DNA of 64,000 nt from Janthinobacterium sp. 17J80-10 (GTDB lineage: Bacteria > Pseudomonadota > Gammaproteobacteria > Burkholderiales > Burkholderiaceae_D): the NCBI RefSeq assembly GCF_004114795.1, contig NZ_CP035311.1, forward strand, positions 1,488,001 to 1,552,000. Direction: 5' to 3'. Within the stretch, counting starts at the first letter, position 1, and each line of letters begins with the position of its first letter. Below, one piece after another: positions 47,437 through 58,607 of this stretch. A model generated the notes under the pieces. That model saw only the letters and a program-made list of their open reading frames with translations. It was not told the origin of the DNA and did not search any database. Position numbers and translations under genes: made by a program.

Positions 47437-48290
47437 TACAGGTCTCGAAAAAAAGCGGAGATGTGCCGTCGTGGCAGTGGAACGGCAAGGTGGATCAACG
47501 CAAAACCGTTCACCTTCGCAATATCCATGCCCACTGGTGTCGAGTAGTTGCGCCTGGGCGCTTGAGAGTGGATCAGGTGCGATAGTGCGCGCCGCCCATG
47601 GTGCGCTGGATTCCTGGTTACGGTAATGGCGCTCTGTCGGCAGGCGCAAGATCGATGGCGCTGTTGCAATGACAGCGGATTTTATCGGGAGGTGTTGATT
47701 TTTCTACAGTCAACTGCTTGATTATCAAACAAGGCGGGGTGGCCGACGAATGCGGACATGCGCGGCATGCCATTGGCGTGACATGTCAACCGCCAAATTC
47801 TTTCAAGACCGTCTCGCCCAATTCCTCCAGCTTTAATCGTTCCTCGCATTGCCACCGGCGATAAAACGTGATTTTTACCGGCAACAGCGTCCTGGGTTGC
47901 GGTAATGCGACCCATATGGAGTCGCCTTTGTCGCGCAGGACTCTCTTGTGGAATTGGGGTTCAAAGCTGGATGCCATGGCGATTTCTTTCAATTAGTACT
48001 CCCGTGCATGTCTATCGCGCCGTTTCGAATCGGCCTTGGCGCGGGGCAGATGCAGGACACGGAAGAATTCAAGCTTAGGCCGCGCCAGCGACGAAGTGAA
48101 CGAATATTTTTAAATATTCATATGCCGTCATTTGATCGGGAGGCACTTTTTTCTGTGTCGGGGCATCGCCTTGTTTTTATATGTGTTTTTCATTTTTAGA
48201 TCTTCGGTTTTATTCGTTTTGTGCATGCTTCAAATTCGCTACATTGGCTGGGTGTTGGGAATTCAGCAGTTTTTTACCTCAATCAACAGA
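47437..48290. other. 854-bp gap between efflux adaptor and rhodanese gene
   Basis: The region holds the promoters of the efflux operon (minus) and the encapsulin-operon rhodanese (plus). One small minus-strand frame is possible at 47786-47977. Otherwise it is AT-rich near 48100-48260 and I see no further recognisable element. Confidence 0.5.
47786..47977 (-). CDS. Possible small protein, unrecognised
   Basis: A 63-residue frame from ATG 47977 (MASSFEPQFHKRVLRDKGDSIWVALPQPRTLL onward); an alternative start five codons upstream exists. The composition looks natural (mixed charges, one Trp-Gln-Cys block) but I know no family. There is no strong ribosome site and it stands alone between the efflux and sulfur operons. 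It may be spurious. Confidence 0.35.
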   Translation of the reverse strand: MASSFEPQFHKRVLRDKGDSIWVALPQPRTLLPVKITFYRRWQCEERLKLEELGETVLKEFGG

Positions 48291-48818
48291 ATGCATGCCA
48301 TGGCCTATAACGTACACGCCACCCAGACTTCCAACAATGATTTGCAGCCTGCTTCCGGCTTGCCCGGCGGCGGCGAAGACGCAGGCCTGTCGGCTGCGCG
48401 CCAGCAGGCCATTACTGACGGCCTGCCTTACGCCGGCGGCATTGCGCCCGCCGAGGCCTGGCGCCTGGTACAGGATGGACTCGCGATACTGGTGGATGTG
48501 CGTACCGCCGAGGAGCGCAAATTCGTCGGTTACGTTCCGGAGACCGTGCATGTAGCCTGGATGACCGGCACCTCGATGAATCGCAATCCGCGCTTCGTCA
48601 AGGAATTGGAAGCGAAAGTCAAGGACAAGTCGGCCGTGATTCTTTTCCTGTGCCGCAGCGGCAAGCGTTCTGCTGCTGCAGCGGAAGCCGCAACCAAGGC
48701 TGGCTTTGGCAGCGCGTTCAATATCCTCGAAGGTTTCGAGGGCGACCTGAATCCGGCGCAACAGCGCGGACAACTCGGCGGCTGGCGCTTGCATGCACTG
48801 CCTTGGGTGCAAGACTGA
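48291..48818 (+). CDS. Cytoplasmic rhodanese-domain protein, first gene of encapsulin locus
   Basis: A 176-residue single-domain rhodanese without signal peptide. The first 45 residues are low complexity, then the rhodanese fold: ILVDVRTAEERKFVGYVPETVHVAW and the active cysteine in VILFLCRSGKRSAAAAEAATKAGF. The ATG at 48291 is followed in frame by another at 48300, and no strong ribosome site separates them. It precedes cysE-like by 24 bp. Single-domain rhodaneses carry persulfide; here one could hand sulfane sulfur to, or take it from, the encapsulated desulfurase. Confidence 0.85.
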   Translation: MHAMAYNVHATQTSNNDLQPASGLPGGGEDAGLSAARQQAITDGLPYAGGIAPAEAWRLVQDGLAILVDVRTAEERKFVGYVPETVHVAWMTGTSMNRNPRFVKELEAKVKDKSAVILFLCRSGKRSAAAAEAATKAGFGSAFNILEGFEGDLNPAQQRGQLGGWRLHALPWVQD

Positions 48819-48842
48819 TTTTTTTGATCAAGTGTAAATTCC

Positions 48843-49778
48843 ATGTCCACGCCAGTTCCCTATTTCGAAATCGACCAGGTAGTGAGTGAGCTGGCTGCAG
48901 CCCGGCATAGCTGGCGCGAGGCGCATCATCGTTCGACCGAACCCGGAGGGCGCGAGCTGCCGTCGCGAGATGCGCTGTCGAAGATCGTCGCCGATTTGCG
49001 GGGCGCCTTGTTTCCGATGCGCCTGGGACCGCCCGAGCTGCGCCAGGAAAGCGAGGATTTTTACGTCGGCCATACGCTCGACTCCGTGCTGCATTCCCTG
49101 CTGGCGCAGGTCCGTCTCGAACTCAGCTACGCGGCGCGGTATCAGCCGTGCGTAGAGGCGCCCGCCGATGATCCCGCGGTGCGCATCGTGCGCGAATTTT
49201 CGCGTGCGCTGCCAGAGATTCGGGTATTGCTCGACAGCGATGTAATTGCCGCTTACGAGGGCGATCCTGCCGCGCGCAGCGTGGATGAAGTGTTGCTGTG
49301 CTACCCCGGCATTCTCGCCATGATTCATCATCGCATCGCACACCAGTTGCATCTGCTCGGCGTGCCTCTGCTTGCCCGCATCGTGGCAGAGATTGCCCAT
49401 GGCCATACCGGCATCGATATTCATCCCGGCGCCAGGATCGGTGCCGGATTTTTCATCGACCATGGCACCGGCGTGGTGATCGGCGAAACCGCGACGATCG
49501 GCAGCCGCGTGCGCATCTATCAGGCGGTTACCCTGGGTGCCAAGCGCTTTCCGACGGATACGGAGGGCAAGCTGCAGAAAGGCTTGCCGCGCCATCCCGT
49601 CGTCGAGGACGACGTCGTGATTTATGCCGGCGCGACCGTGCTCGGACGCGTCACCCTGGGGCGTGGCGCCACCATCGGCGGCAATGTCTGGGTGACCAGC
49701 GATGTCGCACCCGGCAGCCATGTGACCCAGGCCAGCTTGCGCCTGGAGCAGGGTGCAGTCAGTGCCGCACTGGCCTGA
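48843..49778 (+). CDS. cysE: Serine O-acetyltransferase, EpsC/SAT type
   Basis: A 311-residue enzyme with a helical N-terminal domain (about residues 10-190) and a C-terminal left-handed beta helix: HPGARIGAGFFIDHGTGVVIGETATIGSRVRIYQAVTLGAK, PVVEDDVVIYAGATVLGRVTLGRGATIGGNVWVTSDVAPGS. The catalytic His lies in HTGIDIHPGA or IDHGTGVVIGE. It makes O-acetylserine, the carbon backbone for cysteine. N-terminal length and the DSDVIAAYEGDPAARS block fit the EpsC-like form. It lies in the encapsulin operon between the rhodanese and XRE genes and supplies the substrate of cysteine synthesis. Confidence 0.9.
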   Translation: MSTPVPYFEIDQVVSELAAARHSWREAHHRSTEPGGRELPSRDALSKIVADLRGALFPMRLGPPELRQESEDFYVGHTLDSVLHSLLAQVRLELSYAARYQPCVEAPADDPAVRIVREFSRALPEIRVLLDSDVIAAYEGDPAARSVDEVLLCYPGILAMIHHRIAHQLHLLGVPLLARIVAEIAHGHTGIDIHPGARIGAGFFIDHGTGVVIGETATIGSRVRIYQAVTLGAKRFPTDTEGKLQKGLPRHPVVEDDVVIYAGATVLGRVTLGRGATIGGNVWVTSDVAPGSHVTQASLRLEQGAVSAALA

Positions 49779-49787
49779 GGATCGGCA

Positions 49788-50057
49788 ATGCAGGATTTGA
49801 CCCGCTGTTTCGGCCTGACCATCCGCCAATTGCGGGAATTGCTCGACTGGTCTCAGGAGGCCCTGGCGGAAAAAGCCAACCTGAATCGCTCGTATCTCGG
49901 CGAGATAGAGCGAGGCAAGGCGATACCGTCGCTGGTGACAATGGACAAGCTGGCGGTCGCGCTAGCGGTCAGCCTGCCGGAGTTGCTCAACCAGTGCGAG
50001 CAGCGGCGCCGTTCCCAAACCATCAAAGCCATCAATTTGATGGCTATAGCATGTTGA
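49788..50057 (+). CDS. Small XRE-family regulator in encapsulin locus
   Basis: An 89-residue helix-turn-helix protein, HTH_3-type over about residues 10-68 (TIRQLRELLDWSQEALAEKANLNRSYLGEIERGKAIPSLVTMDKLAVAL). It lies 9 bp after the cysE-like stop and 76 bp before the encapsulin start, so it is a candidate for control of the nanocompartment. Its last residues (KAINLMAIAC) are encoded across a perfect inverted repeat at 50027-50045, so the C-terminus might have been created by that repeat. Confidence 0.85.
   Translation: MQDLTRCFGLTIRQLRELLDWSQEALAEKANLNRSYLGEIERGKAIPSLVTMDKLAVALAVSLPELLNQCEQRRRSQTIKAINLMAIAC
50027..50045. repeat. Inverted repeat overlapping end of XRE gene
   Basis: AGCCATCAA-T-TTGATGGCT, a perfect nine-base inverted repeat with one central base. 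It lies about 90-107 bp before the encapsulin start. It may be a regulator site, or an intergenic palindromic repeat. No second copy was noticed in the window. Confidence 0.5.
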
Positions 50058-50133
50058 AATATGGCAATAGACGCCTGAAACTGCCAAGAAGATCCAGTCT
50101 TATCCTCAACCACATTTATCAATGGAGCCTACC

Positions 50134-51034
50134 ATGGCAGATCTGCCCAATCCACAGGCACTTGGCGACAACGCCGCGCGCCAGTTAGCCAACGCGACCA
50201 AGACTGTTCCCCAGCTTTCCACCATCACGCCGCGCTGGCTGGTGCATCTGCTGCAATGGCTGCCGGTCGAGGCGGGTATCTATCGCTTGAACAAGGTCAA
50301 GAATCCGAAGGATGTACGGGTAGCATGCTCGCAGCGCGACGAATCCGAATTGCCCCAGACTTTTGTCGATTATGACGAGAAGCCGCGCGAATACTTCCTG
50401 AATGCGGTTTCCACCGTGCTCGACGTCCACACCCGCGTTTCCGATCTGTATAGCAGCCCGCACGACCAGATCAAGGAACAGCTGCGCCTGACCATTGAAA
50501 CCATCAAGGAGCGCCAGGAAAGCGAACTGATCAATAATCCGGATTATGGCTTGCTGGCCAATGTGCACGATGACCAGCGCATTTCGACCCTGACCGGCGC
50601 CCCCACGCCCGACGATCTGGACGACTTGCTGACCAAGGTCTGGAAAGAGCCCGGCTTTTTCCTGGCGCATCCCCTGGCGATTGCCGCATTCGGCCGCGAA
50701 TGCACCCGGCGCGGCGTGCCGCCGCCGACCGTCAGCCTGTTCGGCTCGCAATTCCTGACCTGGCGCGGCGTTCCACTGGTGCCGTCGGACAAATTGCCTA
50801 TCGAGGATGGCAAGACCAAGATCCTGCTGCTGCGCGTGGGGGACAAGCGCCAAGGCGTGGTCGGCCTGTTCCAGCCAGGCCTGGCCGGCGAACAGAGTCC
50901 GGGTCTGTCGGTGCGTTTCATGGGCATCAACCGCAATGCGATTGCATCCTACCTGATTTCGCTGTACTGCTCGCTGGCGGTGTTGACCGACGATGCGCTG
51001 GCAGTTCTCGATGACGTTGAAATCGGCAAGTACC

Positions 51035-51060
<26 letters not shown>
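50134..51060 (+). CDS. Family 2A (SrpI-type) encapsulin shell protein
   Basis: A 308-residue shell protein with an HK97-like fold. The start at 50134 follows GGAGCC by the right distance; an ATG at 50122 adds four residues. The N-terminal extension (NPQALGDNAARQLANATKTVPQLSTITPRWLVHLLQWLPVEAGIYRLNKVK) and the later SLFGSQFLTWRGVPLVPSDKLPI, KILLLRVGDKRQGVVGLFQPGLAGEQSPGLSVRFMGINRNAIASYLIS are as in SrpI of Synechococcus, a family 2A shell. It should self-assemble into an icosahedral protein compartment. It overlaps the cysteine desulfurase gene by 26 bp, so shell and cargo are coupled. Confidence 0.9.
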
Positions 51061-52915
<1,855 letters not shown>

Positions 52916-52947
52916 CAGTCCAAGGCGTACGCTGTCGGACATGCAGG

Positions 52948-52973
52948 GCGGCCGGATGATGAATCCGGCCGCC
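52948..52973 (+). terminator. Strong rho-independent terminator of encapsulin operon
   Basis: An 11-bp perfect stem (GGCGGCCGGAT ... ATCCGGCCGCC) with a short loop, followed by TTTTGTTTTTTT. It lies 32 bp after the desulfurase stop. Confidence 0.93.
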
Positions 52974-53070
52974 TTTTGTTTTTTTAATGCTTGTATACTG
53001 TATTTCGCAAGTCGTCCCTTATTTGTCCTTTTCCCTGGATGCCCCGTCCAGATGTACTTCAAGGAAACCC

Positions 53071-54660
53071 ATGCTTGCCATGCAGATTAAAAAAACGGCG
53101 TTCGCCGCTATCGTCGCCGTTTTGGCGCTGTCGGCAGGCCTGGTGGCTACGGCTCCGGCGCAGGCGGCCGATCTGCGCATCGGCCTGGCCGCCGATGTCT
53201 CCTCGCTCGATCCGCACTACCTGAACATCGCCCCGAATATCGCACTTGCCTCGCACCTGTTTGATACGCTGGTGGCAGTCAGCCCCGACGGCCAGCTGAT
53301 ACCGGGACTCGCAAGCTCGTGGCGGGCGGTCGATGCGACCACCTGGGAATTCAAGCTGCGCTCTGGCGTCAAGTTCCATGACGGCAGCGATGTCACGGCA
53401 GAGGATGTGCTGTTTTCGCTCGACCGTCCGGCGAAGCTTGTCAACAGCCCCGGCCCCTTTACCAGCTATACCCGGCAAATCGTTGGCAAGCGGGCGGTTG
53501 ACCGCGCTACCATCCGTTTGCAGACCGCGGCGCCTTATGGGCCGCTGCCGCTGGACCTGAGTTCGATTTTTATCGTCTCGAAAAAAGCGGCGCAGCAGGC
53601 TTCCAGTGAGGATTTTAATAGTGGCAAGGCACTGGTCGGCAGCGGTCCGTTCAAGTTCGTTCGCTTCCAGCGCGGCGACCGCATCGAGCTGGCGCGCAAC
53701 GAGCGCTACTGGGGTGACAGGCCAGCCTGGGACAAGGTGACTTTCCGCATTATCAGCAGCAGCGCGCCGCGCCTTGCCGCGCTGCTCGCTGGCGACGTGG
53801 ATGCGATTGAAAGCGTGCCGACCGCGGACATCGCCCGTCTCAAGAACAACCCGAAAGTCCACCTTGAACAAAAAGTCTCCTGGCGTACGATTTTCTGGCT
53901 CCTGGACCAGTCGGCCAGGATATCGCCGTTCGTGACCGACAAGTCAGGCAAGCCGCTCTCCAAAAATCCCTTGCAGGATATTCGCGTGCGCCAGGCAATT
54001 TCCAAGGCGATCAACCGTGAAGCGATGGCCAGCCGGACCATGGAAGGACTGGCGTTGCCGGCATCGAATATCGTTGCGCCCGGCATCTTTGGCCACAATC
54101 CGGAGTTGAAAGTGGAGAAATACGATCCGGAAGGCGCAAAAAAGCTGCTGGCGCAAGCCGGCTACCCTGATGGCTTCGCATTGACCCTGCACGGACCGAA
54201 CAATCGCTATATCAATGATGACCTGATCGTGCAGACGATGGCGCAATTCCTGAATCGCATCGGCATCCAGGCAAAGGTGGAAACATTGCCGCTTTCCGTC
54301 TATTTCGGCAAGGCGCGCAATGGCGAATTCAGCGCGTCCCTGCTGGGCTGGGGCTCTTTGGCAGGCGATTTCGCCCTGCGTACGTTGCTGGGCACGCCGA
54401 ACCCTGAAACCGGCTGGGGCAGTTGGAACTGGGGGAAATACAGTAACCGCACGGTCGATGGGCTGGTGCAGGAAGCGCTGGCATCGGTGGATGATGCCAG
54501 GCGCGAGGCCGCGGCAAAAAAAGCCGCCGCCATCGCACTGGGCGACTATGCGCTGGTGCCGCTGCATCATCAATATGCGACCTGGGCAATGCGCAAGGGT
54601 TTGCGCTACACTGCGCGCACCGATGAATTCACTTTTGCCCACCAGTTTCAACCACAATAA
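53071..54660 (+). CDS. ABC transporter substrate-binding protein, peptide/nickel (SBP_bac_5) type
   Basis: A 529-residue periplasmic protein with a signal peptide. I choose ATG 53071 (ribosome site AAGGA at -6 to -10); the ORF runs upstream, and another ATG is at 53080. Diagnostic motifs are LRIGLAADVSSLDPHYLN, GLASSWRAVDATTWEFKLRSGVKFHDGSDVTAEDVLFSLDR and a C-terminal ALVPLHHQYATWAMRKGL. It is the first of five genes of a Dpp/Opp-type importer, and follows the terminator of the encapsulin operon. Confidence 0.9.
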   Translation: MLAMQIKKTAFAAIVAVLALSAGLVATAPAQAADLRIGLAADVSSLDPHYLNIAPNIALASHLFDTLVAVSPDGQLIPGLASSWRAVDATTWEFKLRSGVKFHDGSDVTAEDVLFSLDRPAKLVNSPGPFTSYTRQIVGKRAVDRATIRLQTAAPYGPLPLDLSSIFIVSKKAAQQASSEDFNSGKALVGSGPFKFVRFQRGDRIELARNERYWGDRPAWDKVTFRIISSSAPRLAALLAGDVDAIESVPTADIARLKNNPKVHLEQKVSWRTIFWLLDQSARISPFVTDKSGKPLSKNPLQDIRVRQAISKAINREAMASRTMEGLALPASNIVAPGIFGHNPELKVEKYDPEGAKKLLAQAGYPDGFALTLHGPNNRYINDDLIVQTMAQFLNRIGIQAKVETLPLSVYFGKARNGEFSASLLGWGSLAGDFALRTLLGTPNPETGWGSWNWGKYSNRTVDGLVQEALASVDDARREAAAKKAAAIALGDYALVPLHHQYATWAMRKGLRYTARTDEFTFAHQFQPQ

Positions 54661-54715
54661 GCCGCCGCGGGCCTGCCGCGCCGGCGCGCCTGATTGCGTG
54701 GCGGGGGACTGAGCG

Positions 54716-55699
54716 ATGGCCGCCTTTCTCATCCGTCGCCTGCTGCAAAGCCTGCTCGTGCTGCTGGCGATGTCGGTGCTGGTCTTCGCCGGCGTGCACG
54801 CGATCGGCAATCCGGTGGATGTCCTGATCGGCCCGGACGCCAGCCAGGCCGAGCGCGCGCAAATTATTGCTTCCTTCGGGCTTGACCAGCCATTGTGGCG
54901 GCAATACCTGTTGTTCCTGAAAAATGCCTTGCAGGGCGATGTAGGCCGTTCTTTCGTGTTCTCCGCGCCTGCGCTGGGGCTGATCCTCGAACGCCTGCCT
55001 GCCACGCTGGAACTGGCGCTGGCGGCGATCCTGATCGCCATCGCCACCGGCATTCCACTTGGCCTGTGGGCCGGGCTGCGGCCCAGTGGCATTGCCGCCA
55101 AGGCCATCATGGCGGCATCGATCCTCGGGGTGTCGCTGCCGACCTTCTGGGTGGGGTTGATGATGATCATGGTGTTTGCCGTGCAACTCGGCTGGCTGCC
55201 CGCGAGCGGGCGCGGGCCGACCACGCTGCTGTTTGGCGTGCCGGTCAGTTTTCTGACGTTGGAAGGCTTGCAGCACCTGTTGCTGCCGGCCCTGAATCTG
55301 GCGCTGGCGAATGTCGCACTGGTGATTCGCCTGACGCGGGCCGGCACGCAGGAAGCGCTGCTGCAGGAGTATGTCAAGTTCGCCCGCGCCAAGGGCCTTT
55401 CCAATGGCCGCATCATCGGCGTGCATGTCCTGAAAAATATCCTGATTCCGATCGTGACGGTGCTGGCGCTGCAATTCGGCGCCATCATCGCGTTTTCAAT
55501 CGTGACGGAAACGGTGTTTGCCTGGCCTGGCATGGGCAAGCTCATCATTGATTCGATCCGGGTGCTCGATCGACCGGTGATCGTCGCGTACATGCTGCTG
55601 GTGGTCGTGATGTTTGTCATGATCAACCTGGTGACGGACCTGGTGTATTCGGTGCTCGACCCGCGTGTGCGCTTTGCCGGAGCGGGAGGCCAGGCATGA
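54716..55699 (+). CDS. Peptide ABC transporter permease, DppB type
   Basis: A 327-residue permease with six transmembrane segments; the FLIRRLLQSLLVLLAMSVLVFAGVHAIGNPVD start and the EAA-like loop RAKGLSNGRIIGVHVLKNILIPIVT are typical of DppB/OppB. It follows the binding-protein gene by 55 bp. Its stop overlaps the next permease start by 4 bp. Confidence 0.9.
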   Translation: MAAFLIRRLLQSLLVLLAMSVLVFAGVHAIGNPVDVLIGPDASQAERAQIIASFGLDQPLWRQYLLFLKNALQGDVGRSFVFSAPALGLILERLPATLELALAAILIAIATGIPLGLWAGLRPSGIAAKAIMAASILGVSLPTFWVGLMMIMVFAVQLGWLPASGRGPTTLLFGVPVSFLTLEGLQHLLLPALNLALANVALVIRLTRAGTQEALLQEYVKFARAKGLSNGRIIGVHVLKNILIPIVTVLALQFGAIIAFSIVTETVFAWPGMGKLIIDSIRVLDRPVIVAYMLLVVVMFVMINLVTDLVYSVLDPRVRFAGAGGQA

Positions 55700-56601
55700 C
55701 ATCGATGCCTCGCGTATTGCTTGCGCAAACGCCAGTCCGGAGTTTTGCGCGCGATTTTTTTGCCAGCCGCATTGCTACCGTCGGCATCTTCCTGCTGCTG
55801 CTGATTTTGTTGGCGGCGCTGTTTGCGCCGCTCCTGTCGCCGCAAAACCCTTACGACCTGGCGCAACTGGATTTGCTGGATGCGCGCATGGCGCCGGGCG
55901 CAATAGCGATGGATGGCAAGCTGACTTTCATGCTCGGCTCCGACGCGCAGGGACGCGACATGTTGTCGGCGATCCTGTATGGCATCCGCATCTCGGTGAC
56001 GGTTGGCGTGGCGAGCACGGCAATTGCGCTGGCCATCGGCCTGGCGCTGGGACTGGTTGCCGGCTACCGGGGCGGTCGCATCGATGCCGTGCTGATGCGC
56101 CTGGTGGATATCCAGCTCTCTTTTCCATCAATCCTGATCGCCTTGATCCTGCTGGCCCTGACCGGGCCGGGTCTTGGCAAGATCATCCTGGCGCTGGTGG
56201 CGGTGCAGTGGGCCTATTACGCCCGTACTGCGCGCAGTGCCGCGCTGGTGGAGCGCCGCAAGGAATATATTGAAGCGGCGGTTTGTCTCGGTCTTTCCTC
56301 CAGCCGCATCATTTTCAGGCATCTGCTGCCAAATTGCATGTCGCCGCTGGTGGTGGTGGCGGCACTGCAGGTCGCCTCGGCGATTTCACTGGAAGCGACC
56401 CTGTCCTTCCTTGGGCTGGGCTTGCCGGTCACCGAGCCGTCGCTGGGGCTGTTGATTGCCAATGGCTTCCAGTACATGATGTCCGGGAAATACTGGATCA
56501 GTGTTTTCCCTGGCATTGCATTGCTATTGCTGGTCATGGCCATCAACCTGGTGGCGGACCGCTTGCGCGATGTATTGAACCCACGCCTGCAGGTGTCATG
56601 A
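55696..56601 (+). CDS. Peptide ABC transporter permease, DppC type
   Basis: A 301-residue permease of DppC/OppC type, with N-terminal membrane segment (FASRIATVGIFLLLLILLAALFAPLL), LLSPQNPYDL, FMLGSDAQGRDMLSAILYGIRISV and the loop VCLGLSSSRIIFRHLLPNCMSPL. Paired with the DppB-type gene; it overlaps both neighbours by 4 bp. Confidence 0.9.
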   Translation: MTSMPRVLLAQTPVRSFARDFFASRIATVGIFLLLLILLAALFAPLLSPQNPYDLAQLDLLDARMAPGAIAMDGKLTFMLGSDAQGRDMLSAILYGIRISVTVGVASTAIALAIGLALGLVAGYRGGRIDAVLMRLVDIQLSFPSILIALILLALTGPGLGKIILALVAVQWAYYARTARSAALVERRKEYIEAAVCLGLSSSRIIFRHLLPNCMSPLVVVAALQVASAISLEATLSFLGLGLPVTEPSLGLLIANGFQYMMSGKYWISVFPGIALLLLVMAINLVADRLRDVLNPRLQVS

Positions 56602-57584
56602 GCACATTTGCCCCGTCATCCGAACCCGTGCTGCGCGTTGCGCATCTGAGCACGCAATTTTCAGTGCGGGGCGCGGTGCTCAAGCCGGTGGACGATGTAT
56701 CGTTCTCGATTCATGCCGGGCAGATCATGGGGCTGGTCGGCGAGTCCGGTTCCGGGAAGTCGATGACTGCTTATTCGATCATGGGACTGGTTGATTCGCC
56801 GCGCATCAGCGACGGCAGCATCCTGTTTCGGGGACGCGACTTGCGCGGTTTGCCGGAAGAGGGCATGCGCGCGATCCGCGGCAACCGCATCGCGATGATA
56901 TTCCAGGATCCGATGATGAGCCTGAACCCGGTACTGCGCATCGATACCCAGATGGTTGAAACCATCCTTGCACATCAGGCGGTCAGCCGCAGCGCCGCGC
57001 GGCAGCGGGCGCGCGATGCCTTGGCGCGGGTTGGCATTGCGGCGCCGGATGAAAGGCTGCGGGCCTACCCGCACCAGCTGTCCGGCGGCATGCGGCAAAG
57101 GGTTGCGATTGCCATCGCCCTGCTCAACCGGCCAGACCTGATCATCTGCGATGAACCGACCACCGCCCTCGACGTCACGATACAGGGCCAGATCCTGCTG
57201 CTGATGCAAGATCTTTGTCGCGAGTCCGGAACGGCCCTGCTCTGGATCACGCACGACCTGTCTGTGGTCGCCGGCTTTGCCGATACGGTGGCGGTCATGT
57301 ATGCTGGCCGCATCGTCGAGAACGGCACGGTAACGCAAGTCTTGCAGCATCCGCGCCATCCCTATACCCATGGATTGATAGCCTCGGCACCATCGCGCAC
57401 GCCCCGTGGCGAAGCGCTGCCGCAAATTCCGGGCATGGTGCCCGCCTTGTCGGCATTGCCAGCTGGCTGCGCCTTTCGCGACCGCTGCACGCGCGCGACG
57501 GAAATCTGCCGTACCGTGCCACCGCTGGAAAATTTCGACGAGCGCCTGCTGCGCTGTTTTCATCCCGTGCGGGAGCCTGCATGA
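56598..57584 (+). CDS. Peptide ABC transporter ATPase, DppD type
   Basis: A 328-residue ATPase; Walker A GESGSGKSM near residue 48, signature QLSGGMRQRVAIAIAL, Walker B LIICDEPTTALDVT, and the C-terminal cysteine-bearing oligopeptide tail (PAGCAFRDRCTRATEIC, then LRCFHPV). It begins at ATG 56598, inside the stop of the DppC-type gene (ATGA). Confidence 0.92.
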   Translation: MSTFAPSSEPVLRVAHLSTQFSVRGAVLKPVDDVSFSIHAGQIMGLVGESGSGKSMTAYSIMGLVDSPRISDGSILFRGRDLRGLPEEGMRAIRGNRIAMIFQDPMMSLNPVLRIDTQMVETILAHQAVSRSAARQRARDALARVGIAAPDERLRAYPHQLSGGMRQRVAIAIALLNRPDLIICDEPTTALDVTIQGQILLLMQDLCRESGTALLWITHDLSVVAGFADTVAVMYAGRIVENGTVTQVLQHPRHPYTHGLIASAPSRTPRGEALPQIPGMVPALSALPAGCAFRDRCTRATEICRTVPPLENFDERLLRCFHPVREPA

Positions 57585-58591
57585 ACCGGCCTGAAACTCC
57601 TCTGTTGACGTTGTGTGAAATCAGCAAGATTTTTTCCCCGCCGGTCGATTTCGCCAGCCGGGTGAGCAAGCTGTTTGGACGCGGGACGGCATCTGCCGGC
57701 GTGCATGCGCTTGACAAGGTGTCGCTTGCGGTCGCCGCCGGGGAAGTGCTGGGCCTGGTAGGCGAATCCGGCTGCGGCAAGTCCACACTCGGGCGCATCG
57801 CGGCCGGCTTGCTGCAGCCTTCGGCCGGCAGCGTGGCCTGGAAGGGCGTGCCGGTGAATTCGAAGGAAATGCCGCAGCAACGGCAGATGCGGCTCACTAC
57901 CCAGCTCATCTTCCAGGATCCTTACGCCTCGCTCAATCCTGCGTTGCGCGTGGCCGACATCATTGGTGAGGCGCCCCAGGTGCATGGCATCGTCAGGCCG
58001 GATGAAAAAGCCGACTATGTCGCCAGCCTCTTGCGGAAAGTCGGCCTGGATCCGGCATTGTCGTCACGTTACCCGCACCAGTTTTCCGGCGGCCAGCGGG
58101 CGCGCATCGGAATTGCCCGCGCGCTGGCGGTAAGGCCGGAATTCCTGGTGTGCGATGAGGCGGTGGCGGCGCTCGACGTGTCGATCCAGGCACAGGTGAT
58201 TAATCTCTTCATGCAGCTGCGCGCCGAAATGCAGCTGAGCTACCTGTTCATCAGCCACGACCTTGGTGTCGTTCGGCATGTGTCGGACCGGGTGGCAGTG
58301 ATGTATCTCGGGCGCGTGGTGGAAGTGGCGCCAACCGTGACGCTGTTTGCCGAAGCGAACCATCCTTACACCGTGACGCTGCTGGCAGCCATGCCGACGC
58401 TGGAGGTCAAGAAAAAGTGCTTCATCCCGATTTCAGGCGAAGTGCCGTCGCCACTGGCGCCGCCTGAAGGTTGCCATTTTCATCCGCGTTGCCCGCATGT
58501 GATGCCGCGTTGCCGGGATGAGGTCCCGGCCTTGCTGGAGGTGGCGCCGGGACATTTCGCTGCATGTCATCTGAACGAGCAGGGGCGCTAG
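57581..58591 (+). CDS. Peptide ABC transporter ATPase, DppF type
   Basis: A 336-residue ATPase; Walker A GESGCGKST near residue 67, signature QFSGGQRARIGIARAL, Walker B FLVCDEAVAALDVS (here Val-Ala in place of the usual Pro-Thr/Ser of DEPVSALD), H-loop FISHDLGV, and the cysteine-containing oligopeptide tail. It begins at ATG 57581, overlapping the DppD-type stop. It closes the five-gene importer operon. Confidence 0.92.
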   Translation: MNRPETPLLTLCEISKIFSPPVDFASRVSKLFGRGTASAGVHALDKVSLAVAAGEVLGLVGESGCGKSTLGRIAAGLLQPSAGSVAWKGVPVNSKEMPQQRQMRLTTQLIFQDPYASLNPALRVADIIGEAPQVHGIVRPDEKADYVASLLRKVGLDPALSSRYPHQFSGGQRARIGIARALAVRPEFLVCDEAVAALDVSIQAQVINLFMQLRAEMQLSYLFISHDLGVVRHVSDRVAVMYLGRVVEVAPTVTLFAEANHPYTVTLLAAMPTLEVKKKCFIPISGEVPSPLAPPEGCHFHPRCPHVMPRCRDEVPALLEVAPGHFAACHLNEQGR

Positions 58592-58607
58592 GCCCCGCCC
58601 GACCAGT

